This document shows, one piece after another, positions 28,377-37,507 of a DNA stretch of 64,000 bases (positions within the stretch are counted from its first letter, which is position 1; every line of letters begins with the position of its first letter). The DNA comes from an uncultured Granulosicoccaceae bacterium (GTDB lineage Bacteria > Pseudomonadota > Gammaproteobacteria > Granulosicoccales > Granulosicoccaceae). A program made the position numbers and the translations under genes. Below the pieces are notes generated by a model. It made no database searches. It was not told the DNA's origin and was given only the letters and a program-made list of their open reading frames with translations. Where the stretch lies: NCBI GenBank assembly GCA_937998875.1, contig CALLBO010000009.1, positions 248,001-312,000 of the forward strand, read 5' to 3'.

Positions 28377-29417
28377 ATGCACTGCCGTAAGCCAGCTTTA
28401 TCGAAAATGAAAACTGTCTGTTCCCATGGCCTACCCTCTGGCCTCTCCTTCAGCCGGTGCACCACGCACTTTCGCATTGTCACGATTGCCTTCGCTGCAA
28501 TATTACTAAGCGCATGCGGCACAGCGGACAAAGCTGCTGATACCGATCAGCGAACCGAAACTGCTATGGCAATATCTGATGCCGCCCGGCCGATTTCAAG
28601 CAACAATCAATTGGATTCGAAAACGCCAAAATTGCAAATTCCGAATCCGCCATCGCCTTTGGCGACAACAGACATCAAAGACTTTGCCACGCCGGCAGAA
28701 CCTGAACCCGAACCGCTCAATATTACACTCGCCACCTGGCGCGCAGAGCGCGGCCATACCGAATCGCAGCTGGCTCTGGGTCTCGCCTACTCCCGGGGTA
28801 CGCCACGGGTCGAAAAAGACATGGAACAGGCAAAGCTCTGGTTTGAGCTCGCATCGCTAAAGGGAAATAGTCAGGCTCAATATGAACTCGGCAAGCTGTT
28901 CTATACCGGACAAGGTGCTGCCAAAGACTATTTCAACGCACGTGAATGGTGGATGGAATCTGCCTTACAAGGCAACCTTGATGCACAGCAAAAGCTCGGT
29001 TACCTGTACAGCGAAGGGCTGGGAGTAGAACGCGATTTTGATCAGGCAAAGCGCTGGTACATCAAAGCCGCAAAACAGGGTCACGCCGAAGCACAAACAC
29101 TACTTGGCTCTCTGTATCACGAAGGCAATCGCATACCAACTGACTACGCTGAAGCATTCAAGTGGTACAAGCTGGCGGCAGAACAAGGCCATGCGCACGC
29201 ACAGTACACACTCGCAACGCTTTATCATGACGGTCGTGGTACCGAAGTTGATTACATTCAATGTGCAGCCTGGGTGGACGTCGCTCTGGCCAATGGCTTT
29301 GACGATGAATACGAAGCCAGAGCGAACTGTCGCGGGCAACTGGACGAATTATCCAACCGCACCGCCACTCATCTGGCAGATGTCTGGAAGCTACGCTATT
29401 CGTCAACCGGTATCTGA
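28377..29417 (+). CDS. Sel1-repeat lipoprotein
   Basis: A 346-residue lipoprotein. ATG 28377 sits behind AGGAG. Its signal peptide ends in the lipobox LLSAC, with the lipid-carrying Cys near residue 49, so the N-terminal leader is longer than usual. A shorter start at the internal ATG (MKTVCSHG) would be more typical. After a Pro/Glu linker come five Sel1-like helical repeats, recognised by A-x-x-x-L-G-x-L-Y-x-x-G and A-x-x-W-Y-x-x-A-A-x-x-G. Such proteins act as scaffolds in the periplasm or outer membrane. No partner is evident nearby. Confidence 0.88.
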   Translation: MHCRKPALSKMKTVCSHGLPSGLSFSRCTTHFRIVTIAFAAILLSACGTADKAADTDQRTETAMAISDAARPISSNNQLDSKTPKLQIPNPPSPLATTDIKDFATPAEPEPEPLNITLATWRAERGHTESQLALGLAYSRGTPRVEKDMEQAKLWFELASLKGNSQAQYELGKLFYTGQGAAKDYFNAREWWMESALQGNLDAQQKLGYLYSEGLGVERDFDQAKRWYIKAAKQGHAEAQTLLGSLYHEGNRIPTDYAEAFKWYKLAAEQGHAHAQYTLATLYHDGRGTEVDYIQCAAWVDVALANGFDDEYEARANCRGQLDELSNRTATHLADVWKLRYSSTGI

Positions 29418-29472
29418 TCAACCGGTCAACAGCGAAGTCCCGCTGTACGCGAGACCTGGGTAATAATGCCAG

Positions 29473-30414
29473 CTACTTCAGTTGGCTTTTATGTTTTATA
29501 AGTGCCTTCAAAACATATCCGGCAGCCTCTGCGGGATATTCCTGCATAAAACAATGTCCACCCGGCACTTGCGAAAAATTAACTGCCGAATTAACACGTT
29601 GAGCCTGGCGTGCTGCACGCAATGAGAAAGGGTAAGTATCCTCACCCATAATCATAGCTACCGGACCAGGCAGAGTTTTTATTGACGGCCACAGTTTATC
29701 GGGCAACGTCGCAAACCATCTGGCCTCAAGTGTTGGCTCACAACACAGTTGGACACTCGAACTGATCTCACCGATTCTACCGGGCTCACTTTCAACCATT
29801 GCATGCGCAACATAACTGTTAAGCGATTCATCAGTCCAGTGTTCAAATATTTTTCTTTTATGAAAATAATCAAACGCTTCCTGCCTGCCGGACCAGCCAT
29901 TGCGACGACGCAAAGTAGGTTTTACAAACGGATGAAATGCTGCAGTTAACCCGAGCCTGCTGATAACGTGCATCATGAAAAACATTGGCTGAGGAAACAT
30001 TATTGGGTCGAGCAACACCATCGACTTAAAAGTATCCGGGTGCTCACTGGCTAACAACATAGACAACATACCACCCAGACTATGACCGACGGCATGCACA
30101 TCACGATCATTGACAATTGTCGAGCAGGACTGCAACGCCTGCCACAGGTACTCCGCGGTTTGATTCCAGCCGACAAATTCTGCCGCCGGACTATTGCCGT
30201 GTCCGGGTATATCGAGCATTAATAAATCATGCTTCTGAGCCAGCAACTCATGCATTGGCTGGTAAACACGTCCACAAAATCCGTTACCGTGGGTAAAAAA
30301 CAAGACTGTCTGGTGACCTTCCCGGGTGCACCATCCTGTCAGGACGGGTCCACCATCAAGATCAATGTTTACCGGGTGAAATTGCAAACTACCCCCTACC
30401 GCTTGAGAAGCCAA
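29473..30414 (-). CDS. Alpha/beta hydrolase
   Basis: A 313-residue alpha/beta hydrolase. The best frame opens at a TTG (30414), 8 bp after tcdA; a later GTG/ATG is possible. Motifs are FTHGNGFCGRVY (oxyanion HGNG), LMLDIPGHGNSPA, the nucleophile elbow GHSLGG, an Asp in IMGEDTYPF, and the late His in PGGHCFMQEYP. It resembles epoxide-hydrolase/esterase-like relatives; the substrate is unknown. It is the last gene of the upp-tcdA-hydrolase operon. Confidence 0.84.
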   Translation of the reverse strand: MASQAVGGSLQFHPVNIDLDGGPVLTGWCTREGHQTVLFFTHGNGFCGRVYQPMHELLAQKHDLLMLDIPGHGNSPAAEFVGWNQTAEYLWQALQSCSTIVNDRDVHAVGHSLGGMLSMLLASEHPDTFKSMVLLDPIMFPQPMFFMMHVISRLGLTAAFHPFVKPTLRRRNGWSGRQEAFDYFHKRKIFEHWTDESLNSYVAHAMVESEPGRIGEISSSVQLCCEPTLEARWFATLPDKLWPSIKTLPGPVAMIMGEDTYPFSLRAARQAQRVNSAVNFSQVPGGHCFMQEYPAEAAGYVLKALIKHKSQLK

Positions 30415-30422
30415 ACAGACTT

Positions 30423-31187
30423 TCAGTTCGCAACAAGCTTATTCATCACTCGCGCCGCTGCAAAAAATCCAAAGCTCGCAGTAACATTCACCAATGACCC
30501 ATAGCCTGTATCGCAATCCAGAGTGGCACCGCGAACCCCCGGTTTTTGATAACTTACCTCTCCGTCACCAGCAGGGTATCGAGCCTGTTCAGTCGAAAAC
30601 ACACATTCAACACGAAAGCGTTGCCGAATCTTAAACCCGTGTTTGGCGCGCAACCTATGCCGCACTTTAGCAGCCAATGCATCGTTCCAGGTCTTACTCA
30701 GATCAGTGATTGTTATTTTTGTAGGATCGGTTCGTCCGCCTGCACCACCAATAGTAATGATTGGTATTTTGTTACGCTTACAGTAGTTGATTAATGCGGC
30801 TTTGAACATTATGGAGTCCATTGCGTCAACAACAAAGTCAAACCGGGAGTCTATGTATTTTTCAATATTGTTGATCACCAGCATATCGTCGATGGAATGA
30901 CAAACACAGGCAGAGTTTATCAGTGCAATACGTTGCGCCATTACCTCGACCTTAGACTGCCCGACAGTTGTCTGGTCTGCATGGACCTGTCGATTTATAT
31001 TGGTGGCGGATACATCATCATGATCAATAAGCGTAAGCTCGCCAACGCTACTGCGCGCCATCGCCTCAGCAACCCATGAGCCGACCCCGCCAATACCAAC
31101 AATGCAAACGTGCGAGTCTTTAAGCTTCTCAAAGGCAGCATCACCATACACTCTGCCTACCGCAGAAAATGCAGCATCATCCGTCAT
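30423..31187 (-). CDS. tcdA: tRNA threonylcarbamoyladenosine dehydratase TcdA
   Basis: A 254-residue E1-like enzyme (CsdL/YgdL) that cyclises t6A37 of tRNA to ct6A using ATP. The ATP site GIGGVGSWVAEAMARS is near residue 31. LTLIDHDDVSATNINRQ is the nucleotide loop and DFVVDAMDSIMFK the switch motif. A C-terminal TLDCDTGYGSLVNVTASFGF carries the ThiF/MoeB-type ending. It is slightly shorter than E. coli TcdA (268). It is 16 bp after upp and 8 bp before the hydrolase, probably one transcript. Confidence 0.94.
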   Translation of the reverse strand: MTDDAAFSAVGRVYGDAAFEKLKDSHVCIVGIGGVGSWVAEAMARSSVGELTLIDHDDVSATNINRQVHADQTTVGQSKVEVMAQRIALINSACVCHSIDDMLVINNIEKYIDSRFDFVVDAMDSIMFKAALINYCKRNKIPIITIGGAGGRTDPTKITITDLSKTWNDALAAKVRHRLRAKHGFKIRQRFRVECVFSTEQARYPAGDGEVSYQKPGVRGATLDCDTGYGSLVNVTASFGFFAAARVMNKLVAN

Positions 31188-31203
31188 TGGTATCTATTAC
31201 TAC

Positions 31204-31848
31204 TTAACGCGTGCCGTAGATCCGGTCACCGGCATCACCAAGACCCGGTACGATATAACTGTGATCATCCAGGTGATCATCAATGGCTGCTGTAAAGATT
31301 GGCACATCAGGGTGCGCTTTCTGAAATGCCGCTATACCTTCGGGTGCGGCGAGCAGACAGAGAAATCGCATGTTTACAGCACCCCCTTCTTTGAGCCGGG
31401 TAACCGCCGCAATAGAGGAGTTCGCCGTTGCGAGCATCGGATCAACAACTATAACCAGACGCTGTTCGAGCTCTGACGGCATCTTGTAGTAGTACTCTAC
31501 TGCCTTCAGTGTCTCGGGATCACGGAAGAGGCCAATATGCCCCACTCTTGCGGAGGGAATCAAATCAAGAATCCCTTCAAGGAGGCCATTACCAGCTCGC
31601 AGAATCGAGACCAGACACAGCTTTTTCCCAGACAACACAGGTGCTTGAGTCTTCGTTAGCGGTGTTTCGATTTCAATATTCTTCAACGGCAGATCGCGCG
31701 TCACTTCATACGCCAGCAGATGGCTGATTTCCCGCAGCAGCGTTCTAAAAGTAGAGGAAGACGATTTAGTCCTTCGCATTAAAGTAAGCTTGTGTTGAAC
31801 CAACGGATGATCAACAACAGTGACATCACTAGCTTGAGCTGCAGACAT
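31204..31848 (-). CDS. upp: Uracil phosphoribosyltransferase
   Basis: A 214-residue salvage enzyme converting uracil and PRPP to UMP. Motifs are [14 protein letters not shown] at the N-terminus, [14 protein letters not shown], the PRPP loop [25 protein letters not shown] and the C-terminal [16 protein letters not shown]. It is the first gene of the leftward upp-tcdA-hydrolase group. pyrD lies elsewhere in the window, so both de novo and salvage routes to UMP are present. No uraA permease is visible next to it. Confidence 0.96.
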   Translation of the reverse strand: MSAAQASDVTVVDHPLVQHKLTLMRRTKSSSSTFRTLLREISHLLAYEVTRDLPLKNIEIETPLTKTQAPVLSGKKLCLVSILRAGNGLLEGILDLIPSARVGHIGLFRDPETLKAVEYYYKMPSELEQRLVIVVDPMLATANSSIAAVTRLKEGGAVNMRFLCLLAAPEGIAAFQKAHPDVPIFTAAIDDHLDDHSYIVPGLGDAGDRIYGTR

Positions 31849-31967
31849 TCCAGGTATCCCGGGGTGACGGTTTTACGAATTTTACCTTTTCACCAGACTC
31901 TGTGCGACCGAAAAAATTCACAGCAACCTATTAAGACTATATGTTGCCATTTACGCAGGCAGCGGAA

Positions 31968-33239
31968 TCAGTAGCGTGGAATAGTAAGGTCGCGAAACGG
32001 ATCATTGAAACGGGGACGCTCATAGCGATCATCGTAAAAGATTGGCCGATCCACCACGTAGCCGCCTACCGCGCCGGATTGAAACGTAACAATAGCGGTA
32101 CCCATGACCGCTGCCGCTGCAACCCCGGCAATAGCAATTTTAATAACGCTGTAGGGCCGCTCACCTCGGGTTTTGCCGTTACGCCCGTTAACAACAAACC
32201 GATAGGTCTTACCTTTAAAGGTGAAAGCGGCTGTCCACAGTGGCAACAGCACATGCTTGAAAGTGGTGTCCGCGTGATTGGTGTTTAGACGATGGATGCG
32301 TTGTTGATCACCACCGATTGCCTGCGTCACATCGCGACGAATGACTTGCCGCATTACACGCTCCGCATGACTGAAACCCTCATCGAGCGCGACCTGATAG
32401 ACCTCACTCTGGAAACCGCTGAGGTATTCCTCAGTATAGGGCACCAGATTTTCAAGATCCCAGGGCTCAAGCCAGTCGGTGATTTTCCGCGGCAGAGTTT
32501 TGGTGGCACCAATCAACACATCATCAAAGTGCCTGTCGGTTCTGCCGCTCACGGGTGTCCAGCGCACCTTCGGCACCATGCGTGATCGCCTGACATAGCG
32601 GCCATTCTCCATCACCGTGACCATCCTTCTGACATAGTAAACATCACCACGCTGACCGGAGTAGGACGTCACTGTGTCACTGTCATAAGTCCAGTACGGA
32701 ATGTAGACCCCTTTAAGGCTCTTGCCTTCACGCGCGTGATCTTTTAACTTCGACGGTGCAAACCAGCGGCTTGAAATCCACTTTCCATATGCCTCAAAGG
32801 CATCGTCTCTGCTAATGGCAAACGATAGCAATGCCTGCGGTGAAAATTCATGCACGTCCCCGGTACTGGTGACCACACTCGTACCACAAAACGGGCAGTC
32901 TCCGGAATGCAGACTTTCATCAAGGTCAAACTGTGCCGCACAGTTCGGGCACTTTAATAACTCTTCAGTCTTGCCGAGCTTACGCGTACGCTCGAGGCGA
33001 TCGAGGCCTTTCGGTAACGAGATCTCTTCTATCGCAACATCAGGGATATCGATCTCGTGATGGCGACCACAATAGGTGCACTTGAGATCATCGGTACCAA
33101 TGGCATAGGCGAGATGTCCACCACAATGTCCACAGGGAAATCGCGATTCTTTTCTGGCAGCCGGCGCATCAACAGGCACCGTTAGCCTAGCCTCCGGTGC
33201 TTGCTTGTACGTCAGATAATCTTCGAATGGGTTACTCAA
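31968..33239 (-). CDS. Double zinc-ribbon protein with one C-terminal membrane helix
   Basis: A 423-residue protein. Four CxxC pairs lie near the N-terminus (Cys36/39, 54/57, 97/100, 115/118), giving two zinc ribbons of the TFIIB/YdjG type. The middle is a soluble region with paired Trp/Tyr motifs (GVYIPYWTYDSDTVTSYSG, KVRWTPVSGR), and a membrane helix runs from about residue 366 (IKIAIAGVAAAAVMGTAIV). The basic YERPRFNDPFRD tail follows. It is the last gene of the xpaC-telA-SPFH operon; similar zinc-ribbon proteins partner SPFH proteins in the Bacillus ydj operon. Function unknown. Confidence 0.75.
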   Translation of the reverse strand: MSNPFEDYLTYKQAPEARLTVPVDAPAARKESRFPCGHCGGHLAYAIGTDDLKCTYCGRHHEIDIPDVAIEEISLPKGLDRLERTRKLGKTEELLKCPNCAAQFDLDESLHSGDCPFCGTSVVTSTGDVHEFSPQALLSFAISRDDAFEAYGKWISSRWFAPSKLKDHAREGKSLKGVYIPYWTYDSDTVTSYSGQRGDVYYVRRMVTVMENGRYVRRSRMVPKVRWTPVSGRTDRHFDDVLIGATKTLPRKITDWLEPWDLENLVPYTEEYLSGFQSEVYQVALDEGFSHAERVMRQVIRRDVTQAIGGDQQRIHRLNTNHADTTFKHVLLPLWTAAFTFKGKTYRFVVNGRNGKTRGERPYSVIKIAIAGVAAAAVMGTAIVTFQSGAVGGYVVDRPIFYDDRYERPRFNDPFRDLTIPRY

Positions 33240-33301
33240 CTGGTTTATTCACCACAGGGGCTCATTCACTACAAGCTGCTGGTCTTTACGGGTCACAAAT
33301 C

Positions 33302-33322
33302 GAGGGCCGCGATGTGGCCCTC
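33302..33322 (-). terminator. Hairpin between SPFH and zinc-ribbon genes
   Basis: GAGGGCC, a 7-base loop, then GGCCCTC form a perfect 7-bp stem. It lies in the 99-bp space between the SPFH gene's stop and the zinc-ribbon gene's start. The U-run after it on the - strand is poor (GATTTGTG), so it may be an attenuator or RNA-stability element that lets part of transcription through rather than a full terminator. Confidence 0.4.
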
Positions 33323-33338
33323 AAGTTAAGCGCTATGG

Positions 33339-34469
33339 TTAGCCAACTGGCAACGGAGGTGGTGCACCGAAGAGCTCATTCAGCTCCTCGACCTCGGTTG
33401 CTTTCTGCCAATCTGCCATGCCGTTGGACCAAACCAGTGTTGAAGGCCCTATAGATCCGTCAGCCAATTGCTGCTGTAGTGACTCTACGCTGTATGGCCC
33501 GGTTGCTTCGCCATCAACCGCAACATGATATTGCACACGACCCGGCAATGGCGGAGGTGCACTTCGATCACCGGAATCATAACGGGCACTGCGATCTTGA
33601 CTGCCAAGTCTCTGTTGGCCCATGTTGTTGGCCATCTGCTGACCCATTGCCAAACCTGCACCCATGCCGATACCGGCACCGGCAGCACCACCTTCACTAC
33701 TGGCACCTGCCTCCAGTGCAACACCGGTTTGGTATGTCATGTATCGATCGAGATTGCCAACCATGCCAGCACTGGTCCGCTTATCAAGGGCTTCTTCAAC
33801 CGAGGGCGGTACCGATATATTCTCAACCAGAAGTTTGGTTAACTCGAGACCGTACTCGCCAAACTCAGGCCCGATACGCTTGCCGATCACATCACCGAGT
33901 TGCTCATAGTTGGCTGCCATATCCAGCACCGGAATACCTGCAGCACCTACGGCAGACGAAAATCGCGAAGTAATCAGGTTACGTAACTGATCACTAATTT
34001 CTTCTACCTGAAAGTTACCATCGGTACCGACAATCTCACGGATAAAAACCAACGGATCTGTCACGCGTACTCCGTAGGTACCAAATGCACGCACCCGGGC
34101 TGCACCAAATTCAGCATCACGAATCATCAACGGGTTCTTGGTACCCCACTTAAGATCAACAAATCGTTTAGTGTTTACAAAATAAACTTCGGCCTTGAAC
34201 GGGCTGCTAAAACCATGATCCCAATTGAGTATGGTTGACAGCACCGGCAGATTGCGGGTTTCAAGCTCATACATGCCCGGCCCGAGGACATCAGCAACCT
34301 CGCCTTCATTAACGAAGACTGCAGACTGCCCTTCGCGGACAGTCAGCTTTGCGCCATATTTAATTTCATTGCCATAGCGCTCAAAGCGATAAACCATTGT
34401 GTCACTGGTGTCATCAGTCCACTCAATGATGTCAATAAATTCGCCAAAAAGTTTGTCAAACAAACCCAT
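33339..34469 (-). CDS. SPFH/Band-7 protein with C-terminal GYF_2 domain
   Basis: A 376-residue protein of the YdjI-like ('virion core protein') SPFH group. The SPFH domain spans about residues 20-230 and includes the sequence around IRDAEFGAARVRAFGTYGVRV. A Gly/Ala-rich linker (GAGAGIGMGAGLAMGQQMAN) leads to a C-terminal GYF_2 domain (about 308-365; GPYSVESLQQQLADG, LVWSNGMADWQKA) and a GAPPPLPVG tail. It has no N-terminal membrane helix, so it may dock on membranes or on partners. It is 3 bp after telA, in the same operon. A membrane-organising or stress role is inferred from family. Confidence 0.82.
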   Translation of the reverse strand: MGLFDKLFGEFIDIIEWTDDTSDTMVYRFERYGNEIKYGAKLTVREGQSAVFVNEGEVADVLGPGMYELETRNLPVLSTILNWDHGFSSPFKAEVYFVNTKRFVDLKWGTKNPLMIRDAEFGAARVRAFGTYGVRVTDPLVFIREIVGTDGNFQVEEISDQLRNLITSRFSSAVGAAGIPVLDMAANYEQLGDVIGKRIGPEFGEYGLELTKLLVENISVPPSVEEALDKRTSAGMVGNLDRYMTYQTGVALEAGASSEGGAAGAGIGMGAGLAMGQQMANNMGQQRLGSQDRSARYDSGDRSAPPPLPGRVQYHVAVDGEATGPYSVESLQQQLADGSIGPSTLVWSNGMADWQKATEVEELNELFGAPPPLPVG

Positions 34470-34472
34470 TAC

Positions 34473-35651
34473 TTATGCTCCTGTAGATGTTGCGCGGGCT
34501 TGCGAGCTGGCAGATACGAGTTTGTTCTTCAGTTCGCTTTCAAGTTCCTGCAGTGTGCGCTCCGCTTCCCGTCGCTTAACCTTGCCCTCATCTGCAATGC
34601 GCAGACTTTCTTCAATGGTAGCGATCAGGTTTTCATTGGCACGTTTAACTGCATCAATATCAAAGACTCCCCGCTCCATCTGCTCACGAACTTCGCGATT
34701 CGCAGTGCGAAGGGTTTCTGCATTCTTTTCCAGTAAATCATTGGTAAGGTCAGTCGCTGACTTTACACTCTTCGCGGCTTCCTGTGATCTAAACACTGTC
34801 ACAGACTGAGCCAGTTGCTGGCGCCATAACGGCACGGTGTTAACCAGCGTTGAACTGATTTTTGATACCAGTCCTTTGTCGTTCTCCTGCACCATGCGAA
34901 TGCTCGGCAGGCTTTGCATCGCGACCTGGCGGGTAAGCATCAGGTCATGAATGCGACGCTCGAGATCATCCCGTGCGGTCCGCATATCGCGCAGCTCCTG
35001 GGCTTTAAGTACGTCGTCAGTGTTTGATGCCGTTTCTGCTAGTGCCGGCAAATCCACTGTGTCCAGCTGCTTAAGCTTCTCTTCACCGGCTGCAATGTAC
35101 AGCTCCAGCGCGTGATAATAGTCAAGATTGGCGTCATACAAGCGATCAAGACTTGCAATATCCGTCAGCAATTTGGTTTTATGATCCTCAAGATTGTCAG
35201 TGATCACATCGATCTGGCGCCGCACACCTTCATACTCCTGCACAAACTGCACAGCAGGTGACGCACGTTTGAATAACCTGGCAAAGAAACCCTGTTTCTT
35301 GGTCGGATCAAGACCCGCTACATCAAACCCTCGCAGGACCGTGACCATATCATTGAGATCCTTACCGGCCGGACCGACATCTTTATTGCGCACACCCTCA
35401 AGCATATTGTCACTTATAGTAGTGAGCTGTTCCTGAGCGTTACTACCGTAGAAAAGAATGCTGTTCGAGTCGGTGAGATCGATGTCGTTCATCAACTCAG
35501 TGATGCGGGCACGGTCTGACTGATCAGCGTTCTCCAGTGTGACCATTTCATACTTGAGATCCGGCGACAACATGGCTTCAAGCCTTGCGACGTCTTCTTT
35601 TAACGATTCGTCTGTGGTGGTAGGAACTGTACTATTTTCTAAATCAGACAC
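34473..35651 (-). CDS. telA: TelA-family protein (toxic anion resistance)
   Basis: A 392-residue, almost entirely helical protein of the TelA/KlaA family, linked to tellurite and envelope-stress resistance; the biochemical role is unknown. Start: GTG 35651, behind AGGAGA (an in-frame ATG further upstream lacks a ribosome site). The family run includes SILFYGSNAQEQLTTISDNML, DPTKKQGFFARLFKR, and the long coiled coil SIRMVQENDKGLVSKI, LVNTVPLWRQQLAQ. It is preceded by xpaC (69 bp) and followed closely by the SPFH gene. The pairing of TelA with XpaC is widely conserved. Confidence 0.9.
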   Translation of the reverse strand: MSDLENSTVPTTTDESLKEDVARLEAMLSPDLKYEMVTLENADQSDRARITELMNDIDLTDSNSILFYGSNAQEQLTTISDNMLEGVRNKDVGPAGKDLNDMVTVLRGFDVAGLDPTKKQGFFARLFKRASPAVQFVQEYEGVRRQIDVITDNLEDHKTKLLTDIASLDRLYDANLDYYHALELYIAAGEEKLKQLDTVDLPALAETASNTDDVLKAQELRDMRTARDDLERRIHDLMLTRQVAMQSLPSIRMVQENDKGLVSKISSTLVNTVPLWRQQLAQSVTVFRSQEAAKSVKSATDLTNDLLEKNAETLRTANREVREQMERGVFDIDAVKRANENLIATIEESLRIADEGKVKRREAERTLQELESELKNKLVSASSQARATSTGA

Positions 35652-35720
35652 TCTTATTTCTCCTAATCCGGTACCGCACAAAGTGATGTCCGGTGATTGA
35701 TAACTGTTGCTTCAATAAAC

Positions 35721-36578
35721 TCACACGCCTTCTCTCTCAAGCTGCATTTGCAGTACTTCAATCTGCACATCGAGCTCAGTCAGATTGTTTTCCAACAGCT
35801 TGCCTTTCTGTTCTTCTATCACGGTTTCGATCGTTACAAGCACGTTGCGAAAATTTTCTTCCAACACGCCGTCATCACCGTACTTGTGAGTATCCGCATA
35901 ACCTTCCGTGACTCGCTGCGCGCCATCAAGGTAGGTTCTTAAGAATTTTCTTGCCCGTCTAAGATCCCGCGGATCTTCTTCGACAATGTCCGTAATCTCA
36001 CGCACGCCTTTAACAATATTCTGCAGCCGGTCTTTCATTTCTACATTGTGGATGCGACCTCTTGCCGCTTCAATTGCGAGTATCTTTTGATCCGCCTCAT
36101 CGAGAATTTCAATCACTTCTTCGGACGTGACACCGACCGCAGACATATCGGGTGCACTGCGAGAAGGATCAACGCCATAGGTAAATACTGAACCGACGGC
36201 TGCAGCAACTCCGAGTAACAGGCTGCTGACAAGGGTAATTTTTGCGCCCAGTAACGCCCCGATAAATATCGCAACACCCAACACCCCTGCCCCTATCGCT
36301 TTATATGGGACAGCACTGCTGCGGCGAACAATTTTGCGCCGTTGTGCTTCCTGTTCTATGTTAAGACCCTTGCGCACGAGTGTGGCAGCACCCATGCAAA
36401 GTGCAAAACACAGTGCAAAACCCAGTGCACTGGAACTATTACCACCGAGCATTCGCATGAGTGCCAGAAACAACATGGGCATCGGTAGGAGATATAGGAG
36501 AAATCCGCGCGCTGCCGGCATCCGCACAGAATTGTGCGGATCATATTTTTTCGCACCACCGCGTTTCAACTGGCTCAC
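35721..36578 (-). CDS. xpaC: XpaC-family membrane protein
   Basis: A 285-residue XpaC-like protein; the family is named for 5-bromo-4-chloroindolyl phosphate hydrolysis in Bacillus, but its real role is unclear. Two paired hydrophobic segments (about 25-70 and 95-130) are followed by a helical cytoplasmic part with the family motif EEVIEILDEADQKILAIE and RARKFLRTYLDGAQRV. It starts at GTG 36578, which overlaps the stop of the upstream 45-residue peptide (GTGA). The TelA gene lies next. Such XpaC-TelA pairs are common. Confidence 0.87.
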   Translation of the reverse strand: MSQLKRGGAKKYDPHNSVRMPAARGFLLYLLPMPMLFLALMRMLGGNSSSALGFALCFALCMGAATLVRKGLNIEQEAQRRKIVRRSSAVPYKAIGAGVLGVAIFIGALLGAKITLVSSLLLGVAAAVGSVFTYGVDPSRSAPDMSAVGVTSEEVIEILDEADQKILAIEAARGRIHNVEMKDRLQNIVKGVREITDIVEEDPRDLRRARKFLRTYLDGAQRVTEGYADTHKYGDDGVLEENFRNVLVTIETVIEEQKGKLLENNLTELDVQIEVLQMQLEREGV

Positions 36579-36712
36579 TTGACCACCTTTATGTCACCAG
36601 CGAAGTTCTTCACCCGCTCAACCGAGGGACCCAGTGCACCGACACACGACACACCACCTATCGCACACACGAGCATCACCACCCCGATCATTTTTTTTAG
36701 TTTTTCAGGCAT
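36575..36712 (-). CDS. Small single-helix membrane peptide upstream of xpaC
   Basis: A 45-residue ORF read directly from the sequence. It runs ATG at 36712 to TGA at 36575-36577, with the TGA overlapping the GTG start of xpaC. The peptide begins MPEKLKKMIGVVMLVCAIGG, has one hydrophobic stretch with two Cys (residues 9-25), and ends VERVKNFAGDIKVVK. The positive N-terminus suggests an N-in topology. The stop-start overlap supports a coupled gene. The ribosome site is weak. Confidence 0.55.
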   Translation of the reverse strand: MPEKLKKMIGVVMLVCAIGGVSCVGALGPSVERVKNFAGDIKVVK

Positions 36713-36820
36713 TCAAAAGTTCCACTTCAACGTGCTTTAAAACTGCGGCCGAACTCTGTCTAATCAAGCGTTTTCAGGTAGTTGTACGGTGCAGGTAACC
36801 GCACTGCTCGCGGCATTTTA

Positions 36821-37507
36821 TCAGGTTTCAGATGGTACTTTCGGGCGTAATAAAAAGCAGGCTTCGGTGAGTGTTTTCAGACCGCGTTGTTCGAGGTTAC
36901 CTAGCTGATCAGGTCCGCTGGCAGACTGCATTACTTCAATTTCAAATCCGTCGCTGTAATGATCCAGAACCTCTGTTTCAGGCACTGAAAACGGCGGACC
37001 ATTCATCTGACTTTGATCATAAGCTATTGTAATTAAAAATATTTCTGATCCACCGGGCAAAATAGACCGCAGATGCTGAGCGTAAGGCTTACGCATCTCA
37101 GGTGGCAGCGCAATTAGCGCCGCCCGATCAAATACCCGGCTCACCTGTGAGATATGAGACGCTTGCAGTTTGAAAAAGTCACCGGCATAGAGTGTGAAGC
37201 CGGGCGCGCGGAAAACGGTGAGGTCTCCATCCCGCTCACAGGTCGCATCGATTGACTGTTGTTTACAAAATTCCTCCAGCGCAGACACACTGAGATCTAT
37301 GCCGATAACGTGGTGACCGTAGTCATGGAGCCAGCGCATGTCATGACTTCGGCCGCAAAGCGGGACGAAAACTGCTTCACCGGCGATAGCCCCACTGGAT
37401 TTCCAGTGTTTAGTGAGGTGTGGATTAACCTCTTTTTGCTGCCAGCCGGGTTCCGCTGATCTGGCCGCTGAGTTGGACCAGGCGTCGTGCCAGAAGTCAT
37501 GTTGCAT
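36821..37507 (-). CDS. tpm: Thiopurine S-methyltransferase
   Basis: A 228-residue TPMT-type SAM-dependent methyltransferase. In bacteria the family methylates thiopurines, selenite or tellurite species. Motifs are WHDAWSNSAARSAEPGWQQKEVNPHL near the N-terminus (quoted in part), VFVPLCGRSHDMRWLHDYGHHVIGIDLS (SAM site, shown in part), FDRAALIALPPEMR, and FSVPETEVLDHY. Given the neighbouring telA operon, a role with tellurium or selenium is plausible, but tpm is separate from it by 108 bp and a likely own promoter. Length is typical (about 218-230). Confidence 0.92.
   Translation of the reverse strand: MQHDFWHDAWSNSAARSAEPGWQQKEVNPHLTKHWKSSGAIAGEAVFVPLCGRSHDMRWLHDYGHHVIGIDLSVSALEEFCKQQSIDATCERDGDLTVFRAPGFTLYAGDFFKLQASHISQVSRVFDRAALIALPPEMRKPYAQHLRSILPGGSEIFLITIAYDQSQMNGPPFSVPETEVLDHYSDGFEIEVMQSASGPDQLGNLEQRGLKTLTEACFLLRPKVPSET

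Noticed and set aside
31102..31476. 124-residue + strand ORF antisense to tcdA/upp
   Set aside because: Opposite two clear genes; composition reflects their codons.
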